In this document: piece by piece, positions 53,067-62,976 of the stretch | How positions within the stretch are numbered: the first letter of the stretch is position 1 | Layout of the letters: the number at the start of each line of letters is the position of its first letter | Origin: Terrisporobacter mayombei | Lineage (GTDB): Bacteria > Bacillota > Clostridia > Peptostreptococcales > Peptostreptococcaceae | DNA length: 64,000 nt | Direction: 5' to 3' | NCBI RefSeq assembly: GCF_020748465.1 | Contig: NZ_JAHZMP010000003.1 | Location: forward strand, 1-64,000 | The notes under the pieces: generated by a model | Told to the model about the DNA's origin: nothing | Seen by the model: the letters and a program-made list of their open reading frames with translations, nothing else | Database searches by the model: none | Translations under genes and position numbers: made by a program

Positions 53067-53664
53067 CTAGTATCACCACCACATTCATTTCAAATTTTTC
53101 AACTTCTAATATTTCTTCAGCTTTTCCTATAGTTATTCTTTCATTGTCATAAGATAAATTTTCTCCTACAACAATAACCTTGTTTAAGTTTCTTTTTTGT
53201 ATTTCTTTACAAATTTTATGAGGTCCTATTTTATCATCAGTTACCATACATACTTTTTTATGAGATAATATGTAGTCAAAATCAGGTGTTTTTCCATGGC
53301 TACTTGTAATATAAATATCGTTCATATCTACAAATATTTTTGAGAAAATATATTGTAATGAACTTATTCCAGATACTATATTTAAATTTTTATGATCTAT
53401 ATTGTTTGATAGATACTTTCCTATACCATATATGGATGGATCTCCTGATGCTATAACGCTTATATTCTTATGTAAATTTTTTTTAATATACTCTAAAACT
53501 TCTTTAAGATTAGTGGATAATACTATCTTCTCTCCCTTAAAATCTTCTACAGATTCTAAATTTCTTTTTCCACCAATTAGAATATCTGAAGAATAAATTA
53601 ATTTTTCTCCCAGTTTAGTTATATAATCAAACTCCCCCGGTCCCAGACCTATTATATTTATCAT
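53056..53664 (-). CDS. cbiE: Cobalt-precorrin-7 C5-methyltransferase
   Basis: Methylates C-5 in partnership with CbiT. A 202-residue tetrapyrrole methylase: NIIGLGPGEFDYITKLGEKL at the start, DILIGGKRNLESVEDF near 28, SVIASGDPSIYGIGKYL near 68 and IVSGISSLQYIFSKI. ITSSHGKTPDF is the CbiE-type stretch. Its start overlaps the cbiD stop by four bases. Confidence 0.94.
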   Translation of the reverse strand: MINIIGLGPGEFDYITKLGEKLIYSSDILIGGKRNLESVEDFKGEKIVLSTNLKEVLEYIKKNLHKNISVIASGDPSIYGIGKYLSNNIDHKNLNIVSGISSLQYIFSKIFVDMNDIYITSSHGKTPDFDYILSHKKVCMVTDDKIGPHKICKEIQKRNLNKVIVVGENLSYDNERITIGKAEEILEVEKFEMNVVVILDEK

Positions 53665-54803
53665 CTAAAATCCTCCATTAATAAATCTGCATTTTTTGAT
53701 TTTCCAAGCAGTGATTTATCCATTCTAAACATATAAACTTCTACCTGGATATCTTCATTTAAATATTCCTCAGCTCTTTCTTTACACTTATTACAAAGTA
53801 CATTGTATATTTCTGTGTACTTACTTTTATCTATTATTTCAACTGCACCTTCTGCTGTTACACATTCATTTATTTCTTTTAGAAAATCTAAATCTGCTCC
53901 CATTAAGGCTAAATTTGCAATCATTATTTCATTTCTAGCATCACATACTTTACTATGAGTATTAAAAATTCCTGCAGATATTTTTATAAACTTACCAATG
54001 TGACCTGCCATAAGTATTTTCTTAAATCCAAGTCTTTTTGCTTCGTTTAGCATATATCCTATAAAGTTACTCATTCTAACACAGTTACTCATATCAATTT
54101 TTAGATAGTATCTTATAAATTCTTCTCCATGGTTTCCTGGAACTAAAATAATTTTATTCACTCCTTGTGCTTTTTTCATTTCAAGTTCTATGGATAAAGA
54201 TTTTTTCCAACCCTCTTCGCTCATAGGCTCCACAATTCCAGTTGTACCAAGTATAGATATTCCACCAACTATTCCAAGCTTTGAATTAAAAGTTTTCTTT
54301 GCTACTTCCTCACCTTTAGGTGCAAAAATAGTTATTTTTAATGATTTGTTATTTAATAAGTTGTTCTTTCCCCCTAAAACTTTTCTTACTTCACTTTTAA
54401 TCATTTTCATTGGCACTGGATTTATAGCATGCTTCCCAACTTCAACACTTAAACCTTTTTTAGTTACTATTCCTATTCCTACTCCACCAATTACAATAAT
54501 ATCTTCAGCCTCTCTATTTACTAATTCAGCTTTTGCAAATATATCCATAGCATGTGTTGCATCTATATCATCACCGCCGTCTTTTTCTATGGAGCATATT
54601 GAATAATTATTTTTAATCTCAACATTTTTAACTTCTAATGTTAGAGGTATCCCCTTTGGCGTGTCTATATTTATACTTCCTATACTCTCTTTAGTCAAAA
54701 GCATATGTACAGATGCTTTTGATGCTGCTGCTGCACAAGAACCTGTAGTATATCCTCTCCTGTATTTTTTCCCCTCAATATATACATACTTTTCCATAAA
54801 CAC
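53661..54803 (-). CDS. cbiD: Cobalt-precorrin-5B C1-methyltransferase
   Basis: Methylates C-1 in the anaerobic pathway. The 380-residue protein has RRGYTTGSCAAAASKA near the start, SIEKDGGDDIDATHAMDI near 72 and the CbiD-type TTGIVEPMSEEGWKKSL near 189. ILVPGNHGEEF, LMAGHIGKFIKISAGIFNTH and a C-terminal Cys-rich segment (YNVLCNKCKERAEEYLNED) follow. Either the GTG at 54803 or the ATG six bases later could start translation. It follows cbiC by three bases. Confidence 0.95.
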   Translation of the reverse strand: MFMEKYVYIEGKKYRRGYTTGSCAAAASKASVHMLLTKESIGSINIDTPKGIPLTLEVKNVEIKNNYSICSIEKDGGDDIDATHAMDIFAKAELVNREAEDIIVIGGVGIGIVTKKGLSVEVGKHAINPVPMKMIKSEVRKVLGGKNNLLNNKSLKITIFAPKGEEVAKKTFNSKLGIVGGISILGTTGIVEPMSEEGWKKSLSIELEMKKAQGVNKIILVPGNHGEEFIRYYLKIDMSNCVRMSNFIGYMLNEAKRLGFKKILMAGHIGKFIKISAGIFNTHSKVCDARNEIMIANLALMGADLDFLKEINECVTAEGAVEIIDKSKYTEIYNVLCNKCKERAEEYLNEDIQVEVYMFRMDKSLLGKSKNADLLMEDFR

Positions 54804-54806
54804 TAC

Positions 54807-55436
54807 CTACATTGCATATAAGATAGCATTCATTATGGCTGCAGCCACATTGCTACCACCTTTTCTTCCTTGTACTACTATGTGAGGAATAGAAGTTTTT
54901 TCTAATTCATATTTAGATTCAGCTGCCCCAACAAATCCAACTGGTGCACCTACAATAGCTTCAACTTGTCCTCCATTATTAACCATCTCTATAGTCTTAT
55001 AAAGAGCAGTCGGAGCATTTCCAAATACAAACAGCTTTTTACCTTCTTCATTCATTGCAATTTCCACAGCAGCCATAGATCTTGTTATTTCCTTTGCCTT
55101 AGCCAATTCCTTAGTTCTTTCATCAGCTACTAAACATTTGTATTCACACCCAATGGCATTTAGCTTCATTTTATTTATTCCACTAAGCGCCATATTTGTA
55201 TCTGTGTAAATTGTGCATTTACTGTTTAAAGCATTTATTATTGAGTCCACTGCTGTATCTGATATTTTTAATATATCTAGATATTCAAAGTCAGCACTTG
55301 TATGTATGCAACGCTTTATTATCTTTTCTTCTATCCCGTTTTTAAATTTATATCCAGGTCTAATATCATTAATTATACCTTGTATAATTTCAAAACTTTT
55401 TACCTCTATCATCTTAGGGTCTTTAACGTATTCCAC
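54807..55436 (-). CDS. cbiC: Cobalt-precorrin-8 methylmutase
   Basis: Moves a methyl group from C-11 to C-12 to give cobyrinate. The 209-residue protein has KRCIHTSADFEYLDILKIS near 45 with the catalytic His, IYTDTNMALSGI near 76, and the CbiC end signature GAPVGFVGAAESKYELEKTS then GRKGGSNVAAAIMNAI. The start is GTG at 55436 because GGAGG lies seven bases before it. It therefore overlaps the pduX end by 28 bases. Confidence 0.95.
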   Translation of the reverse strand: MEYVKDPKMIEVKSFEIIQGIINDIRPGYKFKNGIEEKIIKRCIHTSADFEYLDILKISDTAVDSIINALNSKCTIYTDTNMALSGINKMKLNAIGCEYKCLVADERTKELAKAKEITRSMAAVEIAMNEEGKKLFVFGNAPTALYKTIEMVNNGGQVEAIVGAPVGFVGAAESKYELEKTSIPHIVVQGRKGGSNVAAAIMNAILYAM

Positions 55437-56311
55437 TCTATTTCCTCCCTTTCTTTATGTCCTATAATTTTGGATAAATGTATCTTTTTATAATAATCAT
55501 TAAAAGATTTTTCTTTCAAATGATTTATTATTCTCTCATGATCCATATGATTATCAATTAATATTCCAATAACTGTACCACTATGAGCAATATTAACCCC
55601 ATAAGCCCCCATCTTATTACTGATTTCTATAATCTCATTTAAATATGGCTTTTTATGTATATTTTCATTTGCCAAACTACTCAGTGTACAGGCCTTGCCT
55701 ATTAACTTTAAATCATTTTCTCTTAATCCTTCTTCTAATAATTCAAAGGATTTATTTATAATCACTTTATTTTCTAATTTAATATCTAAATAATTTGGAT
55801 TGCTTCTTATTATATTTGTTTCTAAAATTTCATCTGGTTCTAAAATTATTACTTTACCATTATATAGATTGGATAAATATTTTTTTACCTTACCTTTAAC
55901 AGGATTAAAAATTGAGTTTTTATATAATAAAATAGAATCTGTTGGTTCTATTTCCGAAGCAATACGAGATATTTCTTCATTACCTAAATCTTTATTTATT
56001 ATTGATAATGTCGCCTTTATAGTTGCTCCTATATCCGCTGTAGAGCTGGCCATTCCCTTTCCTATAGGTATATTGCTATTAATTTCTAAAGATATATTTT
56101 CACATTCCATTAGTGAAATATTAAATCTTTCAAATACTTTTTCTATAGCTTTTCTTGATTTTTTAGGCCCTAAATTAATATTCTCTTTTTTTTCTTCAAG
56201 GGTAGCAACTGAAAACATATCAATTGCATAAGAAGATAAATATTCTTCACTATCTAATATACCTTGAACAAATTCTCCACAAGATGCGGGACATATTCCA
56301 TAAGATTTCAT
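55409..56311 (-). CDS. pduX: L-threonine kinase PduX (GHMP kinase)
   Basis: Phosphorylates L-threonine, the precursor of the aminopropanol linker of cobalamin. The 300-residue GHMP kinase opens with YGICPASCGEFVQGILDSEE, the PduX substrate loop. It has the ATP motif PIGKGMASSTADIGA at 82-96 and a C-terminal VNIAHSGTVIGILID. It precedes cbiC and follows cobD by one base, next to the enzyme that uses its product. Confidence 0.93.
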   Translation of the reverse strand: MKSYGICPASCGEFVQGILDSEEYLSSYAIDMFSVATLEEKKENINLGPKKSRKAIEKVFERFNISLMECENISLEINSNIPIGKGMASSTADIGATIKATLSIINKDLGNEEISRIASEIEPTDSILLYKNSIFNPVKGKVKKYLSNLYNGKVIILEPDEILETNIIRSNPNYLDIKLENKVIINKSFELLEEGLRENDLKLIGKACTLSSLANENIHKKPYLNEIIEISNKMGAYGVNIAHSGTVIGILIDNHMDHERIINHLKEKSFNDYYKKIHLSKIIGHKEREEIEWNTLKTLR

Positions 56312-56312
56312 A

Positions 56313-57383
56313 TTATTCTCCCAATAATTTATTTAATTCCTTCAAAATCAATTGGTTTTCCTCATGACTTTTAATTGCTATTCTTATGTGTTTTTCACCT
56401 AAACCTATAAAGTTAGATGCATTTCTTATTAAGATATTACTATCCTTAAATAATTTAAGCTTTAATTCATCCGACCTTATATCTTTTAATTCAATTAATA
56501 TAAAGTTTGTATCTGTATCATATACATGTATATTTTCAATTTTTCTTAATTCATTTATCATATATAATCTTTCTTTATGGTAATATTCCTTGCTAGATTT
56601 TATATATTCTTTATCATTAAAAATATAATTGGATAAGGTATCAGCAAATGAATTCACTGTCCAAGGCTCTTTATATCTATAAATATCATTTATAAGCTTT
56701 TTATTGCTTGTAATACCATAACCTAGTCTAAGTCCAGGCATTCCAAAGAATTTTGTCACTGCTTTTATAATAAATATGTTTTTATATTTTTCCACGTATT
56801 TCATTAAACTGTAATTTTCTTCTTCATGTACAAACTCCATAAAGGTTTCATCAACTATTAACAACTTATCATTTTTTATTATTATTTCTAAAAGTTCTTC
56901 TATGTTTTTTACCTTTCCATTTGGATTGTTAGGATTACATATAAATAAACTGTCAAAATTATTTATATTAGCTTCTATTTCTTTTAAATTTACACTAAAT
57001 TCATCATCTTCATTTAGCATAAAGTTTATCAATTCTAAATTGTTTAATTTAGCTCCTCTTTCATATTCTGAAAATGTAGGATTCAATATTGCCAATCTTT
57101 TCTTAATATTTTTCATAAGAAGGTATATTATTTCTGTTGCTCCATTGCCCGGAATAATATACCCGGGATTAATATTTATGTAATTCCCAATATTTCTTCT
57201 TAGTTTTGTGTAATTAATATCTGGGTAACTTTTACACTTACTTAAACCTTCCAAAATATATTTTTCTAAATTAGGAACAACTTTTGGATTTATATTTGAG
57301 CTAAAATCTATTATATCTTCAGTATTTTTATTAAAAGTTTCTGCCATGATCTCCACATTAGCTCCATGTCCTAAATCTTTCAT
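56313..57383 (-). CDS. cobD: L-threonine-O-3-phosphate decarboxylase
   Basis: A PLP enzyme of the class I aminotransferase fold, 356 residues. It turns threonine phosphate into (R)-1-amino-2-propanol phosphate. Features are HGANVEIMAETFNKNTEDII with DFSSNINP at the start, GNGATEIIYLL near 79, CNPNNPNGKV near 149, and the PLP Lys211 in AVTKFFGMPGLRLGYG with Arg219. It lies between cbiB, which uses its product, and pduX, which makes its substrate. Confidence 0.94.
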   Translation of the reverse strand: MKDLGHGANVEIMAETFNKNTEDIIDFSSNINPKVVPNLEKYILEGLSKCKSYPDINYTKLRRNIGNYININPGYIIPGNGATEIIYLLMKNIKKRLAILNPTFSEYERGAKLNNLELINFMLNEDDEFSVNLKEIEANINNFDSLFICNPNNPNGKVKNIEELLEIIIKNDKLLIVDETFMEFVHEEENYSLMKYVEKYKNIFIIKAVTKFFGMPGLRLGYGITSNKKLINDIYRYKEPWTVNSFADTLSNYIFNDKEYIKSSKEYYHKERLYMINELRKIENIHVYDTDTNFILIELKDIRSDELKLKLFKDSNILIRNASNFIGLGEKHIRIAIKSHEENQLILKELNKLLGE

Positions 57384-57402
57384 AACTGCCTCCTTTCTTT
57401 AT

Positions 57403-58365
57403 TTACAAACCAATTAATATATAATAAAGAGTTGTAAAAATTATTATTGATATTATTGATGAGGAATACATTATTTTGTTTGTTCTTACAATATCTTCAA
57501 TTTCTATTTCTCTTTTTTTATCTCCAATAGTTGGTTTATATACTTCTTTTCCGAAATAAACATTGGTACCACCAAGTTGTATTCCTAAAGCTCCAGCTAC
57601 TCCACCTTCTGAAAAAGCACAGTTAGGACTTTTATGATTTTTTCTATCTCTTATTCCAATTTTTAAAGCATCTTTAAAATTAAATCCAACAAATAAACTT
57701 CCAAGAGAAAGTAAAATCACACCTAATCTTGCTGGTATGTAATTTGCAATATCATCTATTTTTGCTGATGCAAATCCTAAGTAATAATACTTGTCATTCT
57801 TATAGCCTACTGTTGAGTCTAAAGTATTAATAGCCTTATATGCCATAGCAAGAGGAGCTCCTCCTATAAAGCCATAAAACAACGGTGCTATTATTCCGTC
57901 TACAGTATTTTCTGCCACAGTTTCAACTGTAGCTCTTACTATTTCTTTTTCACTTAAATTTGTTGTATCTCTTCCTACTATGTATGAAAGCTGAATTCTT
58001 GATTTTTCTAAGTCTCCAGTTTTCAATACCTTATATATTTTTTCAGATTCATCTTTTAAACATTTTGTAGCTAGTGTTGTATAAATTAATATGGAATTTA
58101 CTAAAAAATAAGCCACTTTATTAAACTGAAACAAGCGTAGTACAATAGAAGTACTACCTAGTGTTACTCCTACAACGACAAACCAAAGAATGAACCCAGC
58201 TATTTTTAATCCTTTATCACTTGTAGCTATCTTTCTTATTTGCTTTTCTATAAAACTAATAAGTTTACCAATAAACCTTACTGGATGAGGGAATGAATAT
58301 GGGTCTCCTATGATTAGATCAAGAGCATATCCTGTATAAATGGATAGAAGATTCATATTATTCAC
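57403..58365 (-). CDS. cbiB: Adenosylcobinamide-phosphate synthase
   Basis: Attaches aminopropanol phosphate to adenosylcobyric acid in the membrane. The 320-residue integral protein has DLIIGDPYSFPHPVRFIGKL near residue 16, VGRDTTNLSEKEIVRATVET with VAENTVDGIIAPLFYG near 130-165, MAYKAINTLDSTVGYKN, and CAFSEGGVAGALGIQLGG near 250. Its start overlaps cbiA by eight bases. Confidence 0.95.
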   Translation of the reverse strand: MNNMNLLSIYTGYALDLIIGDPYSFPHPVRFIGKLISFIEKQIRKIATSDKGLKIAGFILWFVVVGVTLGSTSIVLRLFQFNKVAYFLVNSILIYTTLATKCLKDESEKIYKVLKTGDLEKSRIQLSYIVGRDTTNLSEKEIVRATVETVAENTVDGIIAPLFYGFIGGAPLAMAYKAINTLDSTVGYKNDKYYYLGFASAKIDDIANYIPARLGVILLSLGSLFVGFNFKDALKIGIRDRKNHKSPNCAFSEGGVAGALGIQLGGTNVYFGKEVYKPTIGDKKREIEIEDIVRTNKIMYSSSIISIIIFTTLYYILIGL

Positions 58366-59722
58366 ATCCTCTTTCTATAAAATTAGATATGCAATCTAAG
58401 TTGTTGTAAAAATGCGTATGTAGATATGTGGCTAAAGTATTATACTTGCTGTAGCCGCCTTCCCATTCATCAATAACTTTGTCATTCTTTAATTTTCTCA
58501 TATAATAAGCACATTCTTCTTGGCTATCGAAAATTGAATGATGAAACTCATGCCCTTTAATTATTTGTCCTTTTTTAGCTAGAATAGTATCTTCCTTAGC
58601 CTCGCCTAAACAATATCCAAATCTCTTAAGAGAAGGTGTCATTTTGCTACATCCTTTAAAAATCCCAACCATGTTATATATATAATTATTTTGATCTTCT
58701 AATTTTTCTCCAAGATACATTAATCCACCACACTCCGCATATATGGGAGTATTATTGTGATGAGCATTCATGATAGACGATCTAATTTCTTTATTTTCAT
58801 CTAGCTCTTTTGCAAAGATTTCTGGGAATCCTCCTCCTATGTAAACATAATCACACTTTGGAAGTTTTTTATCACTAATCGGGCTAAAGAACTTTATGTT
58901 CATACCTAACTTTTCAAATAATTCTATGTTCTCTCTATAATAGAAGTTAAAAGCTTTATCATAAGCTATAGCTATTGTTTTATTGTTAACCTTATTTTTT
59001 TCTATGAAATCTTCCAAATCAAAGGAAGTATTAAAATCTTCAGTTTCAGATATTTCAATTATTCTATCAATATCTATATACTTTTCTATTTCGTCCGCCA
59101 AGTTATCAAACTTAGCTTTTAAAGAATTTATCTCAACTGAAGGTACTAGTCCTAAATGTCTAGACTCTAAAGAAAATTCTTTGTTTGGAGGAAAATATCC
59201 AAGCACCTCCACACCAGTATATTTTTCTATAGCTTCTTTTAAAGTATTATAATGGGATTCACTTTTCACATTATTTGTAATAACACCAGCTATATTTACA
59301 TTTTCATCTAACATTTTATATCCCAGTACCATAGCAGCAGCAGATGTTGCCATTGCCTTTGCATTTATAACTAAAATTACTGGTGTTTTTAACATTTTTG
59401 AAGTATATGAACTGGTACAATCATCTAAATCAATTCCATAGCCATCATATAGTCCCATTACACCTTCAATAACCGAAATATCTGCATCTTTTGAAGAATT
59501 TTTAACTATATATTTAATTTTTTCATCTTCAAGCATATATGAATCTAAGTTTCTTGAATATCTTCCAGTTATAAATGTATGATAAGAAGGGTCTATATAA
59601 TCAGGTCCAACTTTATAAGGTTGTACTTTTAGATTTCTTTTTGTCAATGCTTGCATTATTCCTAGGGAAATTGTAGTTTTTCCTACGCCGCTATTTGTTC
59701 CTGCAATTAATATTTTTTTCAT
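58358..59722 (-). CDS. cbiA: Cobyrinate a,c-diamide synthase
   Basis: Amidates the a and c carboxylates of cobyrinate with glutamine and ATP. The 454-residue protein has an N-terminal P-loop ATPase (AGTNSGVGKTTISLGIMQAL at the start, PYKVGPDYIDPSYH near 37, VIEGVMGLYDG near 84). A C-terminal class I amidotransferase follows, with YIGGGFPEIFAKEL and the Cys in IYAECGGLMYLGEKL near 330. It follows cbiP by eight bases. Confidence 0.95.
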   Translation of the reverse strand: MKKILIAGTNSGVGKTTISLGIMQALTKRNLKVQPYKVGPDYIDPSYHTFITGRYSRNLDSYMLEDEKIKYIVKNSSKDADISVIEGVMGLYDGYGIDLDDCTSSYTSKMLKTPVILVINAKAMATSAAAMVLGYKMLDENVNIAGVITNNVKSESHYNTLKEAIEKYTGVEVLGYFPPNKEFSLESRHLGLVPSVEINSLKAKFDNLADEIEKYIDIDRIIEISETEDFNTSFDLEDFIEKNKVNNKTIAIAYDKAFNFYYRENIELFEKLGMNIKFFSPISDKKLPKCDYVYIGGGFPEIFAKELDENKEIRSSIMNAHHNNTPIYAECGGLMYLGEKLEDQNNYIYNMVGIFKGCSKMTPSLKRFGYCLGEAKEDTILAKKGQIIKGHEFHHSIFDSQEECAYYMRKLKNDKVIDEWEGGYSKYNTLATYLHTHFYNNLDCISNFIERGCE

Positions 59723-59730
59723 ATTATCAC

Positions 59731-61257
59731 CTAATTGTCACCATTTTTTATTATTTCATATATTTTTTCCATATCTAAGTGTTCTCTTAAAAAATCAGCT
59801 AATTTATCATATTCTTTATTTTTAAACTCATCAAATGACTCAACTTTACTTTCAATAGATTCTAAATTTTTCATTTTCCTTATGTTATTTAAAATAGTTC
59901 TCGTAAAATCTATATCATCAAATACTCCATGAAGATAAGTTCCAAAAACATTACACTGATTATTTACACTACCTACCTCATAACTTACCATCTCACCTAG
60001 TTTTTCTGTTACGGTTGCAAAATCATCACTATTTTCTCTTCTTGTTGTCATTCCCATATGAATTTCATATCCATTGACTTCTTTTTCATTTAAATTTTCA
60101 AGGTAGCTATGTAAGTTATCTCCTAATAGGGCTTTAACTTGAGTTGTAGTTTTTTCTAGTTCAAAAGTCGTCTCTACATCTAAAAGTCCTATACCTTCCA
60201 CTTCTTCTAGTTCATTTTCCACATGATAAGGATCTTTTAAAACTTTTCCTAACATTTGATATCCACCACAAATGCCAATTATAAGTTTCCCTTTTTTATG
60301 AAGTTCTTTTATTTGATTTTCCAAACCATTTTCTCTTAAGAACATTAAATCATCGATGGTAGATTTAGTTCCTGGAATAATTACTATATCAGGATTTCCA
60401 AGAGATTCTCCATAATCAACATACCTAAGACTCACATCTTCTTGTGTTTCAAATATATTAAAATCTGTGAAGTTAGACATATGAGGTGTTCTTACAACTT
60501 CTATATGAATATCCCCTTTGTCTACTTTTTTCTTAAATCGTGTGGTTACACTGTCTTCCTCTTCGATTTTTATGTCAGTATAAGGTACAACTCCAAGAAC
60601 AGGAACTTTTATAATATCTTCAAGCATTTTTACACCAGATTCTAAAAGTTCTTTTCTTCCTCTAAATTTATTAATTATTACTCCCTTAACTCTTTTTTTA
60701 TGTTCCTCAGGAAGTAGTAGCATTGTACCTGCTATTGATGCGAATACACCACCTCTGTCTATATCACCAATTAATATAACTGGTGCATCTGCAATTTGCG
60801 CCATTCCCATATTTGATATATCTCTATCCATTAAGTTGATTTCAGCACAACTACCTGCACCTTCCATTACAACTATGTCAAATTTTTCCTCGAATTCTTT
60901 AAATATGTCATCTAATATTTTTTCTAACTCTAATTTATACTCGTAATATTCCTTCGAGGACATATCTCCTATTACTTTTCCTCTTACTATAACTTGGCTT
61001 TTGTTATTGCCATTTGGTTTTAATAATATGGGATTCATATCTGCAATAGGGTCTATTCCGCAAGCTTCAGCTTGAGAAACTTGAGCTCTTCCCATTTCCA
61101 AACCTTCTTTTGTTATAAAAGAATTAAGAGCCATATTTTGAGATTTAAAAGGTATTACTTTATAATTATCTTGTTTGAAAATTCTGCATAGTCCCGTAGT
61201 TATTATGCTTTTTCCCACATTTGATGCAGTTCCTTGAAGCATTATTTTTTTTCCCAT
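59731..61257 (-). CDS. cbiP: Cobyric acid synthase
   Basis: Amidates four further carboxylates to give adenosylcobyric acid. A protein of 508 residues. The ATPase half has [33 protein letters not shown], and [11 protein letters not shown]. The amidotransferase half has [14 protein letters not shown] and the Cys in [11 protein letters not shown] near 334. Start at ATG 61257 (MGKKIML), with AAAGGA eight bases upstream, in preference to ATG 61275, which precedes that site. It is the first gene after the cobalamin riboswitch and so the head of the operon. Confidence 0.95.
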   Translation of the reverse strand: MGKKIMLQGTASNVGKSIITTGLCRIFKQDNYKVIPFKSQNMALNSFITKEGLEMGRAQVSQAEACGIDPIADMNPILLKPNGNNKSQVIVRGKVIGDMSSKEYYEYKLELEKILDDIFKEFEEKFDIVVMEGAGSCAEINLMDRDISNMGMAQIADAPVILIGDIDRGGVFASIAGTMLLLPEEHKKRVKGVIINKFRGRKELLESGVKMLEDIIKVPVLGVVPYTDIKIEEEDSVTTRFKKKVDKGDIHIEVVRTPHMSNFTDFNIFETQEDVSLRYVDYGESLGNPDIVIIPGTKSTIDDLMFLRENGLENQIKELHKKGKLIIGICGGYQMLGKVLKDPYHVENELEEVEGIGLLDVETTFELEKTTTQVKALLGDNLHSYLENLNEKEVNGYEIHMGMTTRRENSDDFATVTEKLGEMVSYEVGSVNNQCNVFGTYLHGVFDDIDFTRTILNNIRKMKNLESIESKVESFDEFKNKEYDKLADFLREHLDMEKIYEIIKNGDN

Positions 61258-61290
61258 AGCATTAATCCTTTCCATTTTATATTAAATACC

Positions 61291-61321
61291 AAAAAATCCC
61301 AGCTCAAATGGCTAGGATTTT
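61291..61321 (-). terminator. Terminator of the cobalamin riboswitch
   Basis: AAAATCCTAGC pairs with GCTGGGATTTT (one G-U) around a seven-base loop and is followed by T residues on the minus strand, 34 bases before the cbiP start. Confidence 0.88.
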
Positions 61322-61368
61322 ACTATGTAACATAAAATCAAATCTTCACCCCGAGATTTTCTATATAT

Positions 61369-61516
61369 AATTAGTTTAGGCAGGTATCCTGGCTTAACAT
61401 CATTTTACTCCCATACCTTCCCATCAACTTGACAGTGGTAATTATGGTTTCATCCGTTTTACAGTAGCGGGGGCTGCAAAGGCTTTTACCTTTTTCCCTA
61501 AAACCCAAACTAATTT
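61369..61516 (-). ncRNA. Cobalamin riboswitch: Cobalamin riboswitch
   Basis: The minus strand carries the B12-aptamer blocks in order: AGGGAAAAAGGTAAAAGCC, GCAGCCCCCGCTACTGTAA, ACCACTGTCAAGTTGATGGG, GAAGG, and GTTAAGCCAGGATACCTGCC (the B12 box). The outer helix (TTAGTTTGGG at the 5' end with CCTAAACTAA at the 3' end) closes it. Between aptamer and terminator lies AAATCTCGGGGTGAAGATTT, a possible alternative hairpin. By family rule B12 binding stops transcription of the operon. Confidence 0.96.
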
Positions 61517-61670
61517 TATTAAATTTTACAATTCTCTTCTTACTTTCATAAAAAATTTATATATCTTAATTATAGTTATTTTTACTATGGTACAAAACAT
61601 ATTAATATTTTTTATATATATAAATATAATTAAACATTCATTTTTTTGTTATTTTTGTTAAAATTTTAAT

Positions 61671-62966
61671 TTATAGATTATGAATTGCTCTCAAAGATTC
61701 ATAATTACACGTTATTGTATATTCAATATCTTCATCACTATGAGCATAAGATAAAAACATAGCCTCAAATTGACTCGGCCCTATTAGTACTCCTCTATCT
61801 AACATTTCCTTAAAGTAAGCATTATATTTTTCTACATTACTTTCTATTGCATCATCGTAATTTTCTACTGGACCTTCTTTAAAGAATAAACAAACTAAAG
61901 AACCAGCTCTATTAACTGTATAATTAAGATTTAATTTTTTTAGGTTATTTTTTATTCCTTGCTCTAGTTTATCTGCCTTTTCATTTAATGCTTCATAAAT
62001 TTGTGGATTGTCTCTTAATATTTCTAAATTTCTTTTTCCTAAATACATGGCAAGTGGATTTCCTGATAAAGTTCCCGCTTGATAAACAGGCCCTACTGGT
62101 GATACAACTTCCATTATTTCCTTTTTGCCAACATAAGCTCCTACAGGCATTCCTGCTCCTATGATTTTACCAAGACAAACCATGTCAGGCTTTACTCCAA
62201 AATATTCTAACGAACTGTTATAAGATAATCTAAATCCAGTTATAACTTCATCAAAAATTAAAACAGTTTTATATTCATCACATATTTTTCTTAAAAATTC
62301 TATAAATTCTTGCTTCCCTGGTACAATACCCATATTTCCACCAATAGTTTCTACTATTATGGCTGCTATATCTTCTCCATCTTCTTCAAATACTCTTTTT
62401 ATATCTTCTATATCATTGTATTTACATACTAAAGTATTCTTAACTATATCTGTGGGAACTCCAGGGCTTGTTTGAACTCCAAAAGTTATTGTTCCTGATC
62501 CTGATTTTACTAGTAAACCATCCGAATGACCATGATAACACCCTTCAAATTTTACTATTTTATTTCTTTTAGTAAATCCTCTAGCAACTCTTAATGCACT
62601 CATAGTTGCTTCTGTTCCTGAGTTAACCATACGAACTTGATCTATTGCTGGATAAGCATCGACTATTAATTTTGCCATTTCAACTTCAATCTCAGTTGCT
62701 AAACCAAAACTTGTTCCACTGGCAATCATTTCTCCTATGCCTTTAGATATCTCTTCGTTACTATGACCTAACATTAATGGTCCCCAAGAACAAATATAAT
62801 CTATGTATTCATTATCATCCACATCTGTAATTCTACTTCCATGTGCTTTCTTTGCAAATATTGGACTTATCCCAACAGAATTAAACGACCTTACAGGGCT
62901 ATTTACTCCTCCTGGTATGTATTTTACAGCTTCTTTATATAACGCTTCAGATTTAGTGTGTTTCAT
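61671..62966 (-). CDS. hemL: Glutamate-1-semialdehyde 2,1-aminomutase
   Basis: A PLP enzyme that turns glutamate-1-semialdehyde into 5-aminolevulinate. A protein of 431 residues, with IPGGVNSPVRSF near the start, VNSGTEATMSALRVAR at 114-129, FDEVITGFR near 239 and the PLP Lys267 in CLGKIIGAGMPVGA. Start at ATG 62966, with GGAGGAG just upstream. That site overlaps the hemA stop codon, so translation is coupled to hemA. I see no clear terminator after it, only AT-rich sequence before the cobalamin riboswitch. Confidence 0.96.
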   Translation of the reverse strand: MKHTKSEALYKEAVKYIPGGVNSPVRSFNSVGISPIFAKKAHGSRITDVDDNEYIDYICSWGPLMLGHSNEEISKGIGEMIASGTSFGLATEIEVEMAKLIVDAYPAIDQVRMVNSGTEATMSALRVARGFTKRNKIVKFEGCYHGHSDGLLVKSGSGTITFGVQTSPGVPTDIVKNTLVCKYNDIEDIKRVFEEDGEDIAAIIVETIGGNMGIVPGKQEFIEFLRKICDEYKTVLIFDEVITGFRLSYNSSLEYFGVKPDMVCLGKIIGAGMPVGAYVGKKEIMEVVSPVGPVYQAGTLSGNPLAMYLGKRNLEILRDNPQIYEALNEKADKLEQGIKNNLKKLNLNYTVNRAGSLVCLFFKEGPVENYDDAIESNVEKYNAYFKEMLDRGVLIGPSQFEAMFLSYAHSDEDIEYTITCNYESLRAIHNL

Positions 62967-62976
62967 ATGTCTCCTC